From positions 1 through 64,000 of the forward strand of contig NZ_SMLC01000011.1 in the NCBI RefSeq assembly GCF_004349245.1: DNA of 64,000 bases, read 5' to 3'. Made by a program: the position numbers and the translations under genes. The DNA is from Actinomadura sp. 6K520 (GTDB lineage Bacteria > Actinomycetota > Actinomycetes > Streptosporangiales > Streptosporangiaceae). A model generated the notes under the pieces. It worked only from the letters and a program-made list of their open reading frames with translations, was not told where the DNA came from and searched no databases. Positions 9,569 through 19,787 of the stretch are shown here, piece after piece; the stretch's first letter is position 1; each line of letters opens with the position of its first letter.

Positions 9569-10801
9569 TCATGCCTGCCTCGCCAGAGCGTCGTCCGAGG
9601 CCATCGGACCCGTCGGCGGCCGGCGTCGTTCCGGCAGCGCGCGGACCAACAGGACGATGACGGCGATCGATGACAGCGCCCACCAGACATGCGCCTCCCC
9701 CCAGGCGGCGGGATCCAGGCGGGTCATGTAGATGTAGCCGAACGCGCCCCAGAAGAAGGCGGCGCCGATCGCGGGCCAGGTCCCGCGGCCCGACCACATG
9801 ATCAGGTAGGGCACCGGCCAGGCCAGGTACTGGGCGCCGAACCGGTAGGTGACGATGAGGAAGACCAGGAGCAGGGCCAGCGTGAGGGCGACCGGGTCCG
9901 CCTTGCGCCACCACCAGCCGGCGGCGAGCAGCGCCGCCGCGAGGAGCGGCGTGCCGACGGTGCCGAAGCCGGCGGACACGACCTGGTGGCCGCCGGTGAC
10001 GATCGCCGACCAGCCCCAGTCGCCCGCGACCGGGCGCGCCGACATCACCGCCGACACGGTCGCGGGGAGCCGGTCCACCGGGGTGCCGAAGATCGGGACG
10101 CTGCTGAGCAGGAACGCGGACGGGACCGCGGCGGTCCACGCGAGGACGGCGATCCGGGGCCGCAGGCCGGGGAGGGCGAGCACGACGCCGGGCAGCAGCA
10201 GCGCCGCCCAGCTCGCCGACGTCACGGAAAGCCCGACCAGGATCCCCGCCGTGTGGACGCGGCCGTTGCGGGCGGCCAGGAGGGCGGCTGCGCCGAGCAC
10301 CAGGGTGATGGGCGCGAACTGGCCGTGCAGGGCGCTCACCATCAGCACCGGCGGCGCACACGCGTACTGGAAGCCGCGCAGGGCCTGTGTTCTCGGGGAC
10401 GGGTCCGTGCTGAGCCTCGCCACCAGCGGGATCAGGGCGAGGTCGGCCAGGACGGGGACGACGCGTGACGTGACCTCCCAGGGCACGCCCAGCAGGTTCC
10501 CCAGGCCCCGCACCCCGGCCAGGACGTACGCCAGCATGGGCAGGAAGTGCCAGCCGCCCTCGCGCAGTTCGACCAGCGGGTCGCGGCCGCCGAGGACGGC
10601 GTCGGCGGTGTCGCGGAAGTCCTTGTCCAGGTCATAGGGCTGCCAGGGATCGTTCGCGGCGATCAGCAGCACCGCCAGCCGCAGCGTCGCGCCGACGGCC
10701 AGCGCCACCGCCGCCGGGGGCGCCCACCGCCGGCGCCCGGCGAGCAGGGCGAGGGCGAGGCCCGCCGCCGGCGGCAGGCCCATGACCAGAATGTGGATCA
10801 C
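9569..10801 (-). CDS. GT-C type membrane glycosyltransferase (GT87/DUF2029-like)
   Basis: A 410-residue polytopic membrane protein with about 10-12 hydrophobic segments. An acidic loop after the second segment (NDPWQPYDLDKDFRDTADAVLGG) fits the catalytic Asp region of polyprenyl-phosphate-dependent GT-C enzymes such as GT87 mannosyltransferases. It ends in a short basic tail. It would act on the outer face of the membrane using a lipid-linked sugar, which the GT2 enzyme encoded about 1 kb away could make. It is divergent from the epimerase gene. The GT-C assignment is good; acceptor and sugar are unknown. Confidence 0.75.
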   Translation of the reverse strand: MIHILVMGLPPAAGLALALLAGRRRWAPPAAVALAVGATLRLAVLLIAANDPWQPYDLDKDFRDTADAVLGGRDPLVELREGGWHFLPMLAYVLAGVRGLGNLLGVPWEVTSRVVPVLADLALIPLVARLSTDPSPRTQALRGFQYACAPPVLMVSALHGQFAPITLVLGAAALLAARNGRVHTAGILVGLSVTSASWAALLLPGVVLALPGLRPRIAVLAWTAAVPSAFLLSSVPIFGTPVDRLPATVSAVMSARPVAGDWGWSAIVTGGHQVVSAGFGTVGTPLLAAALLAAGWWWRKADPVALTLALLLVFLIVTYRFGAQYLAWPVPYLIMWSGRGTWPAIGAAFFWGAFGYIYMTRLDPAAWGEAHVWWALSSIAVIVLLVRALPERRRPPTGPMASDDALARQA

Positions 10802-10919
10802 CGCTGTCCTTTCGTTCGGCCGTCGTCGCGCCGGAGGACGCCGGCTCGGTCGGTGTCGCGGCCGAGCTTCCGTTAGGGTCGGCGATCATACGATCCACGA
10901 GCGTACGGCGGGTGGCTGA

Positions 10920-11870
10920 ATGTCAGGAACAGCGACCGACCGGCGGGGGGACCCCGCCGGCTTGGCGGGCGCGCGGGTGCTGGTGACGGGAGGCGCGGGG
11001 TTCATAGGCGGCCGCCTGGTCGGCGCCCTGCTGGACGCGGGCGCGGACGTCGTCGTCGCCGACGAGCGGCCGCATCCCGGCCCCGGCGTCGAGTCGGTGG
11101 TCGGCGACCTGTGCGATCCGGCGGTGCGCCGGGCGGCGGTCCGCCCCGGACTCGACGGGGTGGTGCACCTGGCCGCGGCGACCTCGGTCCTGCGGTCGAT
11201 CGAGGACCCGGCCGGGGTGTACCGGCTGAACGTCGACGCGACGGCCGGCCTGCTGGAACTGTGCCGCGAACGCGGTGTGCCGCGGATGGTGTTCGCCTCG
11301 ACCAACGCGGTGACGGGCGATGTCGGCGGGACCCCGATCAACGAGCGGATGCCGCTCCGTCCGCTCACCCCCTACGGCGCGACGAAGGCCGCGGCCGAGA
11401 TGCTGCTCAGCGCCTACACCGGCGTGTACGGCATGCGGACATGCGCGCTGCGTTTCGCGAACGTCTACGGCCCGGGGATGCGCCGCAAGGACAGCTTCGT
11501 GCCCCGGCTGATGCGGGCGGCGGCGTCCGCGGAGGGCGTCCAGGTGTACGGCGACGGCACCCAGTTGCGCGACTACGTGCACGTGGACGACGTGGTCCAG
11601 GCGGTGCTGCTCGCCTGGCGCACCGGCCGCACCGGCCCGCTCGTCGTCGGATCGGGCCGTTCGACCAGCGTCAACGACCTGATCGAGACGGCCCGGGCGG
11701 TCACCGGCGCGCCCATCCCCGCCGAGCACGTCGAGGCCAAGGCGGGTGAGATGCCCGCGGTCGTCCTGGACATCTCCGAGGCGCGGTCCCTGGGGTACGA
11801 GCCGCGGCACGACCTCCGCTCCGGCATGGCGACCGTCTGGCCCGACTTCGCACCGGTGGGGGCGGCATGA
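10920..11870 (+). CDS. NAD-dependent nucleotide-sugar epimerase/dehydratase
   Basis: A 316-residue extended short-chain dehydrogenase. The Rossmann NAD motif TGGAGFIGG is near residues 23-31, the catalytic pair is YGATK, and the substrate-side Ser/Thr is in FASTNAV. Length and motifs fit the UDP-glucose 4-epimerase/GalE-like group. It makes or alters an NDP-sugar. Its last four bases overlap the start of the GT2 gene (ATGA), so the two form an operon. Together with the sqdB, GT2, GtrA and GT-C genes it points to assembly of a specialised glycan or glycolipid. Confidence 0.85.
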   Translation: MSGTATDRRGDPAGLAGARVLVTGGAGFIGGRLVGALLDAGADVVVADERPHPGPGVESVVGDLCDPAVRRAAVRPGLDGVVHLAAATSVLRSIEDPAGVYRLNVDATAGLLELCRERGVPRMVFASTNAVTGDVGGTPINERMPLRPLTPYGATKAAAEMLLSAYTGVYGMRTCALRFANVYGPGMRRKDSFVPRLMRAAASAEGVQVYGDGTQLRDYVHVDDVVQAVLLAWRTGRTGPLVVGSGRSTSVNDLIETARAVTGAPIPAEHVEAKAGEMPAVVLDISEARSLGYEPRHDLRSGMATVWPDFAPVGAA

Positions 11871-12685
11871 GCGCGGCGGACGACGCCGTCGACGAGCGGG
11901 CGCTGGCGGCCTTCGCCGCCGAGCACGGCACCGGCCTGCCTCCGATCGCGGTCGTCATCGCCGCCTACGACGAGGAACGCGGCATCGGCGACGTCGTGCG
12001 CTCGATCCCCTCGTCCGTCGCCGGGCGCGAGACCGCGGTGGTCGTGGTGGCGGACGGGGCGACCGACCGCACCGCCGCCGTCGCACGCGAGCACGGCGCG
12101 CTGGTGTGCGACGTGCCGGTGAACCGCGGGCAGGGCGCCGCGCTGCGCCTCGGCTACCGCATCGCCCGCGAAGGCGGCGCCGAGTTCATCGTGACGACCG
12201 ACGCCGACGGCCAGTACGACTCCGCCCAGATCCCCCGGATCCTCGGCCCGGTGCTGGACGGGGAGGCCGACTTCGTCACCGGGTCGCGGCGGCTGGGCCG
12301 GCAGGAGACCTACGACCGCGTCCGCCGGGCCGGCGTACACGTGTTCGCCTGGCTGGTGAGCCGGATGACCGGGCAGCGCATCACCGACACCTCGTTCGGC
12401 ATGCGCGCCATGCGGGCGGAGGTCACCGGCGCCGTCACCCTCAGGCAGCCGCAGTACCAGTCGTCCGAACTGCTCATCGGCGTGATCTCCAAGGGGTACC
12501 GCGTGCGGGAGGTGCCGGCCACGATGCGGCTCCGCGCGGCCGGTACCACCAAGAAGGGCGGGAACCTGGTCTACGGCTACCGCTACTCCCGCGTCGTCGT
12601 CGGGACCTGGTTGCGGGAACGCCGGTCCGCGCCCACCGCGTCCGCCTCCGCGCGCGTGCCCCGGCCGCCGGCGAAGACGAAGTAG
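11867..12685 (+). CDS. Family 2 glycosyltransferase (DPM/GtrB-like)
   Basis: A 272-residue soluble GT2 enzyme. The nucleotide-binding start PPIAVVIAAYDEERGIGDVV and the metal-binding region TTDADGQYD match dolichol/polyprenyl-phosphate sugar synthases. There is no C-terminal membrane anchor; a membrane partner such as the GtrA protein encoded convergently could supply one. It likely transfers a sugar to polyprenyl phosphate for use by the GT-C enzyme. Its ATG overlaps the upstream epimerase stop. Its 3' end overlaps the 3' end of the opposing gtrA-like gene by 103 bp. Confidence 0.85.
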   Translation: MSAADDAVDERALAAFAAEHGTGLPPIAVVIAAYDEERGIGDVVRSIPSSVAGRETAVVVVADGATDRTAAVAREHGALVCDVPVNRGQGAALRLGYRIAREGGAEFIVTTDADGQYDSAQIPRILGPVLDGEADFVTGSRRLGRQETYDRVRRAGVHVFAWLVSRMTGQRITDTSFGMRAMRAEVTGAVTLRQPQYQSSELLIGVISKGYRVREVPATMRLRAAGTTKKGGNLVYGYRYSRVVVGTWLRERRSAPTASASARVPRPPAKTK

Positions 12686-13101
12686 TGGAACAGGCAGAAC
12701 TTCACCACGAACATCACCCCGTAGACGGCGAGGAACACGCCGCCGACGAAGACCATCCGCGGGCCTGCGGCCTCGGGCCCCAGGCGGTCGGCGACGCCCG
12801 TCGCCCACGCTGAGAGGAGCATGCTCGCCACGGCGATCGCCCAGTACGGGACCAGCTCGCGCCACACCGACGCTCGTCCGCGCCGCCCCCACGCCCACCA
12901 CCGGTTGAGGACGTAGTTCAGGGCGGCGCCGGTGCTCCAGGCGGCGACGGACGCCGCGCGGGGGCCGAGCAGGCCGGTCCCATAGGTCAGCAGCAGCGTC
13001 GCCTCGCTCGCCACGGCCGCCAGCACGGAGCCGATCGTGTACCGGGTGAAGATGAGCCGGAGGGCGCGGCGGCCCCGGGACGGGGCGGGCTCGGCGGGCA
13101 T
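12583..13101 (-). CDS. GtrA-family membrane protein
   Basis: A 172-residue protein with four hydrophobic segments typical of GtrA (RYTIGSVLAAVASEATLLL, then SVAAWSTGAALNYVLNRWWAW, and two more ending FCLFHYFVFAGG). GtrA proteins are thought to move or present polyprenyl-phosphate-linked sugars across the membrane. The ATG at 13101 overlaps the methyltransferase stop by one base (TGATG). The last 30 or so residues are hydrophilic and lie in DNA that also codes the end of the opposing GT2 gene, so this tail may carry little function. Confidence 0.8.
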   Translation of the reverse strand: MPAEPAPSRGRRALRLIFTRYTIGSVLAAVASEATLLLTYGTGLLGPRAASVAAWSTGAALNYVLNRWWAWGRRGRASVWRELVPYWAIAVASMLLSAWATGVADRLGPEAAGPRMVFVGGVFLAVYGVMFVVKFCLFHYFVFAGGRGTRAEADAVGADRRSRNQVPTTTRE

Positions 13102-13883
13102 CAGGGCCGCGCTGTCCCCGGCTCGGCGGGGACCCGGGCGACCGCGAGGATCGACTGCCCGAACGGCACCGGGACGACGCGGTCCAGCACCCGGGTCACC
13201 GGGACGATCACCCGGTCGTACACGCCGACGGCCCCGCTGTTCGGCTTCTCCGCGCGCCGCAGCCGCATGGCCGCCCACCAGGCGAGGCCGCCGAGGAGGT
13301 TGACCGGACGCGCCAGCTCGCAGCCGAGCCCCGCCCGCAGGATCGCGTCCCGCAGCGTCCGCGGCGTGTAGCGGCGGAAGTGCCCGACCCCGCGGTCGAA
13401 GTCGCTGTACAGGCTCTGGTATCCCGGTACCCACAGCACGATCGTGCCGCCCGGGACGACCGAGCGCGCCAGCGACGCGAGCACCGCGGCGTCGTCCTCG
13501 AAGTGCTCCAGGACGTTGATCGCCACCACCGAGTCGACCGGCCGGTCCAGCCGGTCGCCCGCCGCCAGGTCGAACTCGCGGGTCTCGATCTCGGCGGCGA
13601 TCGTCCGATCACCGGCGAACCGCTCGTCCATCACCGCGACCGCGTCCGGGTCGACATCGGTGGCGACGAGGCGGCGCAGACCCGAGAACTGCGCGGAGAA
13701 CTCGCCTAGCCCCGCCCCGACCTCCAGCACGGCGGCGCCGCAGTGCGGCGCGATCAGGTCGAACTGGTAGCGCCGGTAGCGGGGCTTGTCCGGGCCTGCG
13801 CCCTCGGCGGCACGGTCGCCGAGGGCGCGTCCGGTGGCGCGGGTGAACGCACCCTGGCCCTGTTCCATGGGCGCATCGTTCAT
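13101..13883 (-). CDS. Class I SAM-dependent methyltransferase
   Basis: A 260-residue soluble methyltransferase. Motif I is VLEVGAGLGEFSAQF at about residues 49-63, the acidic post-I residue is in VATDVDPDAV, and a DSVVAINVLEHFEDD segment follows. The C-terminal part has the 'PGYQSLYSDFDRGVGHFRRY' arrangement often seen in polysaccharide-linked methyltransferases. The ATG at 13883 is 17 bp after the SqdB stop; the frame is open upstream, but that DNA is the sqdB gene. A methyl transfer to a sugar or lipid intermediate of this locus is likely (inference). Confidence 0.82.
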   Translation of the reverse strand: MNDAPMEQGQGAFTRATGRALGDRAAEGAGPDKPRYRRYQFDLIAPHCGAAVLEVGAGLGEFSAQFSGLRRLVATDVDPDAVAVMDERFAGDRTIAAEIETREFDLAAGDRLDRPVDSVVAINVLEHFEDDAAVLASLARSVVPGGTIVLWVPGYQSLYSDFDRGVGHFRRYTPRTLRDAILRAGLGCELARPVNLLGGLAWWAAMRLRRAEKPNSGAVGVYDRVIVPVTRVLDRVVPVPFGQSILAVARVPAEPGTARP

Positions 13884-13900
13884 CGAAGGCTCCCCGGCGG

Positions 13901-15518
<1,618 letters not shown>

Positions 15519-15833
15519 TTACATGGTCTCCAGGGCGGCCATCATGAGCAGCACGGAGAACGAGCACCCGGCGACGAGCGCGGTTCCCGAGGCGACGAGG
15601 GCCGCCCCCGCCGTGAACAGGCGCCGCAGGACGAGATGTGCCGCCGCGGCGCCCAGGAGGACGAGTACGGGAAGGTACGGGACGAACAGCGATGCGGCGG
15701 CCACCAGGAGGCCGCAGGCCAGCGCGACCGCCGCCCTCCCGCCGCCGCCGAGATCGCGGCCGGTGACCGCATAGGCGGCGCCCCCCGCGAGCACACCGCT
15801 TCCCGCGATCATCAGGATCAGGTAGTAGTCCAT
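15519..15833 (-). CDS. Small four-segment membrane protein, unknown
   Basis: A 104-residue protein that is almost entirely hydrophobic, with four likely membrane segments (about 3-22, 32-52, 55-75, 80-102) and one short charged loop (TGRDLGGGGR). It does not match a family I recognise. It is monocistronic with a strong hairpin just after its stop. The composition argues for a real inner-membrane protein rather than a chance frame. Function unknown. Confidence 0.6.
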   Translation of the reverse strand: MDYYLILMIAGSGVLAGGAAYAVTGRDLGGGGRAAVALACGLLVAAASLFVPYLPVLVLLGAAAAHLVLRRLFTAGAALVASGTALVAGCSFSVLLMMAALETM

Positions 15834-15961
15834 GCGCGACCTCCGGCTCGCCCGTGTTCCGATGATGCGTTGTCAGCACGTATGACCCGGCCCGGAGACC
15901 AGAGGTTCGATCTTGCTCGTGCGGCAGGCCGGGCGCGCCGCTGGTTGGCGAGTGGCCAATA

Positions 15962-16987
15962 ATGCTGATCGTGCGTACGAACCAAGTGGTGGCCGGGCCG
16001 GAGCCCGTCGAGTTCGGGCCGGGCACGGCGCGGCGCCGGTCGTGGGGGCTCGCCGGCCTGCTACTGGCCGGAGGCGTCGCGGCGTACGCCCTGCTCGTCC
16101 CCAATGCGCTCCTGATCCCGCTGGTGTCGCTGTCCCCGCTCGCCCCCTTCGCGGTCGGCGGGATCGTCGGGCGGATGCGGGCGCCGACGGTGGTGGCCGA
16201 GGACGGCATCCGCTGCCACGCGGTCTTCTCGGTCCAGTTGCGGCGGCAGTTCGTGCCCTGGACGGCGATCGCGCGGATCGGCGTCCGGCAGCGGGGCCGC
16301 CGCATGTTCGTCGCGCTCCGGCTGACGGACGGGGGCCGGATCGTCCTCCAGCACCCGAACGGCCGGCAGGTGCAGGACGCCGTCGCGTTCATGCAACGGC
16401 AGCACCTGGCGGCCTGCGGCGGGACGCCGCCGGTGATCGATCGGGCCCCGCTCCCCTGGCGGCGGCTGCGCCCCTGGGTGCGGGTGACGGCGGCCGCGCT
16501 CCCCATCGCGAGCGTGGTCGGGCCACTGACGTGGATCGTCGCGGAGACCGGCGGAGGCGGGTCCCCCGGCGCGGTCGTCGCCTGCGACCAGATACCCCGG
16601 GATGTCGCCGCCCGGGTGCTGCCGGAAGGGCGTGTCCACGGTTACGGCCATCAGGCGGCCTGCCGGTGGAGCACCGATTCGACCTCGGAGAACGGCACTT
16701 GGATCGACTTTCACATCGGCGCCTGGTCGCGCTCCTATGCCGAGCGGTCGTACAGGGAGACCTTGAAGGCGATGCGGAATGCCGGGCGCACGCCGAACAT
16801 GCTGCGTGACGGCGACGCCTACACCGTGGCCTGGCAGGACGGCTGGGGCTTCACCGCTCAGGGAAGGGCGCACGTGAACGGGTACCTGGTGATCGTCGCG
16901 CTCCACAGCCGGCGAGCGGCCTCGGCGGACGAGGCCGGGCGGCAGGCAGGTGCCGTCCTGCGCGCGGTGACGGAGAAGCTGGCATGA
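15962..16987 (+). CDS. PH-like domain membrane protein, unknown
   Basis: A 341-residue protein. Two hydrophobic segments (about 28-48 and 52-68) lead into a PH-like stretch (VAEDGIRCHAVFSVQLRRQFVPWTAI... to about residue 150). A third membrane segment is at about 175-200 (VTAAALPIASVVGPLTWIVA). The C-terminal 140 residues, with two Cys, should lie outside the cell and resemble DUF3558-type domains. Its stop overlaps the start of the next gene (ATGA), so the two form a pair and may interact. No enzyme motif is visible. Confidence 0.65.
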   Translation: MLIVRTNQVVAGPEPVEFGPGTARRRSWGLAGLLLAGGVAAYALLVPNALLIPLVSLSPLAPFAVGGIVGRMRAPTVVAEDGIRCHAVFSVQLRRQFVPWTAIARIGVRQRGRRMFVALRLTDGGRIVLQHPNGRQVQDAVAFMQRQHLAACGGTPPVIDRAPLPWRRLRPWVRVTAAALPIASVVGPLTWIVAETGGGGSPGAVVACDQIPRDVAARVLPEGRVHGYGHQAACRWSTDSTSENGTWIDFHIGAWSRSYAERSYRETLKAMRNAGRTPNMLRDGDAYTVAWQDGWGFTAQGRAHVNGYLVIVALHSRRAASADEAGRQAGAVLRAVTEKLA

Positions 16988-17556
16988 GGCTGAACAGGCG
17001 CGAGAGCGGGCTGCTCATGGGAGCGCTGCTCCTTTCGGCGTTCCTGTGTGCGCCGTTTCTGACGGTCATGGCCGCCGCCCGGTCGGACGGGGACGAACTC
17101 GTCCCGCAGCGGACACCGCTGGCGGATCTGTGCATCTGGTTCCCGCCCGCCAAGGCTGCGCAACTGGTGCCCAAGGCGCGCGCTCCCGTCTCGCAGGCCA
17201 TCTTCTACGGGGAGGTGCAGTGCGACTGGATCAGCGTCGACGACCGCACCCAGTTGAGCTTGAGCGCCTACCGCCCTTCCGGGGCGCTGACCGCCGAGAA
17301 GGAGTCCATCGAGGTGCAGGACTTCCACAACGCCCGAGCGCCGTCGGGCAACGGCGAGCCGGCCGGGATCGGTGAGGCGAGCACGGTCAGCGTCCGGCAC
17401 GAATCCGGTTACACCCAGGCCCACGTCATCGTGCGGGACGGCCTCCTCGTCGCCCAGGTCACCTACCGCGTGCCCGGCAAGGGAACGGACGTCGCCGGCA
17501 AGGCGAAGGAGGCCGCCGTCGAGCTGCTGCGGCTGCTGCCGCCGAAGGGGCGTTGA
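16984..17556 (+). CDS. Membrane-anchored extracellular protein, DUF3558-like
   Basis: A 190-residue protein with an N-terminal hydrophobic segment (about 9-32, LLMGALLLSAFLCAPFLTVMAA) that is a signal anchor or signal peptide without a lipobox. The exported domain has two Cys (in LADLCIWFP and GEVQCDWIS) placed like the disulfide pair of DUF3558 lipoproteins, and a fold-like ending VAGKAKEAAVELLRLL. It is translationally coupled to the preceding PH-domain gene, whose C-terminal domain has a similar layout, so the two probably arose from one fold family. Function unknown. Confidence 0.62.
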   Translation: MRLNRRESGLLMGALLLSAFLCAPFLTVMAAARSDGDELVPQRTPLADLCIWFPPAKAAQLVPKARAPVSQAIFYGEVQCDWISVDDRTQLSLSAYRPSGALTAEKESIEVQDFHNARAPSGNGEPAGIGEASTVSVRHESGYTQAHVIVRDGLLVAQVTYRVPGKGTDVAGKAKEAAVELLRLLPPKGR

Positions 17557-17626
17557 CCCCGGGGTCGGTCTGCTCGCATGTGGTCTTCGCGGAGGTCCAT
17601 ATGCGTTTTTCGAAGGATGTGCCAGT

Positions 17627-18163
17627 ATGCGCGGCATGGGCTTCGCTGACCGTTACCTCGCCGAAGACGAGTCCCTGGTGCACGCGACGCGCCAGCACTG
17701 GACGGAGCTGGTCGGGGAGTTCGTGATCCTCTGCCTCGTCTGGATCGTCGCCGGGGCACTGCTGTGGGTCATCCCGGCCGGCGAGGACTGGGGACGGATC
17801 GCCGACTTCGTCGTCCTCGGTGCGGCCGCGGCCCTGTCGTTGTGGTTCTGGCTGGTCCCGTTGCTGCGGTGGCGCGGCACCGTCTACATCATCACGACCA
17901 AGCGGGTCTACAAGCGCAGCGGGTTCCTGACCAAGACCGGGCACAGCATCCCGCTGATCCGCGTCAACGACGTGGCGTTCCGGGTGACGCTGTGGGAGCG
18001 GATCTGGCGGTACGGGACGCTCGACATCCAGTCCGCGTCCGAACACGGGATGCTGCGGCTGAAGCGCGTCCCCGACCCCGAGGGGCTCAAGTCCAAGATC
18101 TACCAGGCCGTGGACGCCGAGCGTCAGCGGCAGGCGGGCCCGGGCATGGCCGACTACAGGTGA
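17627..18163 (+). CDS. Bacterial PH-domain (bPH2/YdbS-like) membrane protein
   Basis: A 178-residue protein. Two membrane segments (about 25-48 and 55-76) are followed by a bacterial PH domain (GTVYIITTKRVYKRSGFLTKTGHSIPLIRVNDVAF...ERIWRYGTLDIQSASEHG). This is the typical actinobacterial YdbS/bPH2 form, whose role is membrane-linked but poorly defined. I chose the ATG at 17627 because AAGGA lies 9 bp upstream; a second ATG at 17636 is also possible. It is the third PH- or DUF3558-type gene in a row on this strand. Confidence 0.78.
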   Translation: MRGMGFADRYLAEDESLVHATRQHWTELVGEFVILCLVWIVAGALLWVIPAGEDWGRIADFVVLGAAAALSLWFWLVPLLRWRGTVYIITTKRVYKRSGFLTKTGHSIPLIRVNDVAFRVTLWERIWRYGTLDIQSASEHGMLRLKRVPDPEGLKSKIYQAVDAERQRQAGPGMADYR

Positions 18164-18336
18164 GCCCCGGCGGCGCGGCGCCGCCCACGAGGCCGTCCGC
18201 TGGGCGCTGACGCCGGAGGCGGTCGCCGCTCCAGGCGGGGCGCGATGCGAACCGGCTCTCCAGCCCTTTCGGCGTTTCCGGCGGAGTGGAGGGGACATGT
18301 CACCCTCTGTCGGGCAAACCGATCGGGGGAGGGAAC

Positions 18337-18708
18337 ATGCTGATCAGCAACGTGTACCGGCCGGGGGTCCTGAGCTGCCGGGCCGAGGACCGGCTGGACC
18401 AGGTGGCGCGGCAGATGGTGGAGGAGGACGTCGGCGCCCTCGCCGTGCTCGACGGTGAGCGGGTCGCCGGGATCATCACCGAGCGGGACCTCCTCGGCGC
18501 GTTGGCCGCACTCGCGGATCCGGCCTCCCGGGCCACGGCGTACGCGTCGACCAGGCTCAAGACCGCCGCGCTGGACGAGGACTCGCGCGAGGTCGCCCGC
18601 CGGATGCTGGACGAGGGCATCCGCCACCTGCCGGTCGACGACCACGGGCGCCTCGTCGGCATGGTCTCGATGCGGGACCTGCTGGCCCTGGAGACATGGG
18701 CGCTTTGA
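18337..18708 (+). CDS. CBS-domain pair protein
   Basis: A 123-residue protein of two CBS motifs in tandem, from MLISNVYRPGVLSCRAED to MVSMRDLLALE. Each repeat ends in the usual GIITERDLL / GMVSMRDLL turn, which forms the adenosyl-ligand cleft of a Bateman module. No effector domain is attached, so it probably senses AMP, ATP or similar ligands and acts on a partner. The ATG at 18337 follows GGGAGG. The DNA just after its stop is the broken 5' edge of a phosphodiesterase gene. Confidence 0.85.
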   Translation: MLISNVYRPGVLSCRAEDRLDQVARQMVEEDVGALAVLDGERVAGIITERDLLGALAALADPASRATAYASTRLKTAALDEDSREVARRMLDEGIRHLPVDDHGRLVGMVSMRDLLALETWAL

Positions 18709-18785
18709 CGTCCGGCCGCCCCGGCCGTGGAGCGACACCGGGTCCGCCGGCCATGGGTTCCTCCGCTGCCTCTTGAATCGCAACC

Positions 18786-19601
18786 ATGGGCGCCGCGCAG
18801 AAGTGCCGTGACACCGCGCCGGCGCGGCCCGGAGACCCGATGTACCCGTATGTCGGCAAGTACATCAAGGACCTGACGCTGGCCCAGATCAAGACCATGG
18901 ACTGCGGATACCAGCAGTTGCCCGGGCACCCCGGGCAGGAGCAGATCAAGGGCTTCCGGATGGTGGAGCTCAGGGACGTCTTCGACCTGGTCAAGAGCTA
19001 CCGCGCCAAGCGGGTCAAGCTGAACATCGAGACCAAGGTCGAGGCGGGGGCGCCCGAGGAGACGGCGCCGCGGAAGCTGTTCGTCCGCCGGGTCTTCGAG
19101 GAGATCCGCGCGTCAGGCATCCAGAAGCAGGTCACCGTCCAGTCCTTCGACTGGGGGGCACTGAAGGAGATGCACAGGCTCGCGCCGTCCTACCCGCTGG
19201 TGGCACTGACGAACTACGACTTCCTGCAGGTGGGCCTGCCCGGCGCGTCCCCCTGGCTCGGCGGGATCGACGCCGACGACTATGACGGCGACTTCGTCAA
19301 GGCCGCCGCCGCCGTTCCCGGGGTGAAGGCGCTGTCGCCCGTCTACGGATTCCCGCAGAACGGCAAGATCGGAGACCCGGGTTTCCGCTTCTACGTCTCC
19401 GTGGCGATGGTCCGCCAGGCGCACGCCCGGAAGCTGAAGGTGATTCCCTGGACCACCAACGATCCCGCCACCGTCGAAGCGCTCATGGACATGGGTGTCG
19501 ACGGCATCATCACCGACTATCCGGACCGCGTCCGCCAGATCATGGCCGACCGCGGCATGCGCCTGCCGAAGTCGTACAAGCCGCGCCGCGGCCGGGCCTG
19601 A
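18786..19601 (+). pseudogene. 5'-truncated glycerophosphodiester phosphodiesterase
   Basis: The 271-codon frame encodes only the C-terminal part of a GDPD TIM barrel: it opens at CRDTAPARPGDPMYPYVGK, keeps the LNIETK strand with its conserved Glu, and ends with WTTNDPATVEALMDMGVDGIITDYPD. Intact enzymes begin with an HRG...PENT block, an ExD pair and a catalytic His; none of these is encoded here or in the 77 bp up to the CBS gene. The ATG at 18786 has no clear ribosome site. I read it as a deletion product that cannot hydrolyse glycerophosphodiesters. If translated, the product would be an inactive fragment. Confidence 0.75.
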
Positions 19602-19654
19602 ACGAGTCCCGGCAACGCATTGAGCCGGAAGACCGTGCTCACACCGGAAAGTAG

Positions 19655-19693
19655 CTAGCCGTTCGGCTATCAAAAAGATAGCCGAACGGCTAG
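19655..19693. promoter_or_regulatory. Nested double palindrome, candidate double operator
   Basis: Two 14-bp palindromes, TAGCCG-TT-CGGCTA (19656-19669) and TAGCCG-AA-CGGCTA (19679-19692), are each self-complementary. Together they form a 17-bp perfect inverted repeat around AAAAA. There is no U-tract, and the site lies upstream of the oxidoreductase-TetR pair, so a double TetR operator is likelier than a terminator. Confidence 0.6.
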
Positions 19694-19787
19694 ACATGAC
19701 GACTCTTGATCATTAGCCTCGGACTCCACCGGTAAGTAACCACTTCTGATCCGCGGGCTCGCCGGTCCCCCGATGCTCTGGAGTCCC

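Noticed and set aside
5942..9673. A 1243-codon plus-strand frame opposite the oxoprolinase gene
   Set aside because: Composition (Arg/Gly/Ala/His/Asp-rich, no motifs) is that of an antisense shadow; the minus strand encodes clear HyuA and HyuB motifs.
15901..15960. GGTTCGATC-like sequence suggesting a tRNA T-arm
   Set aside because: No acceptor, D or anticodon stems can be paired around it.
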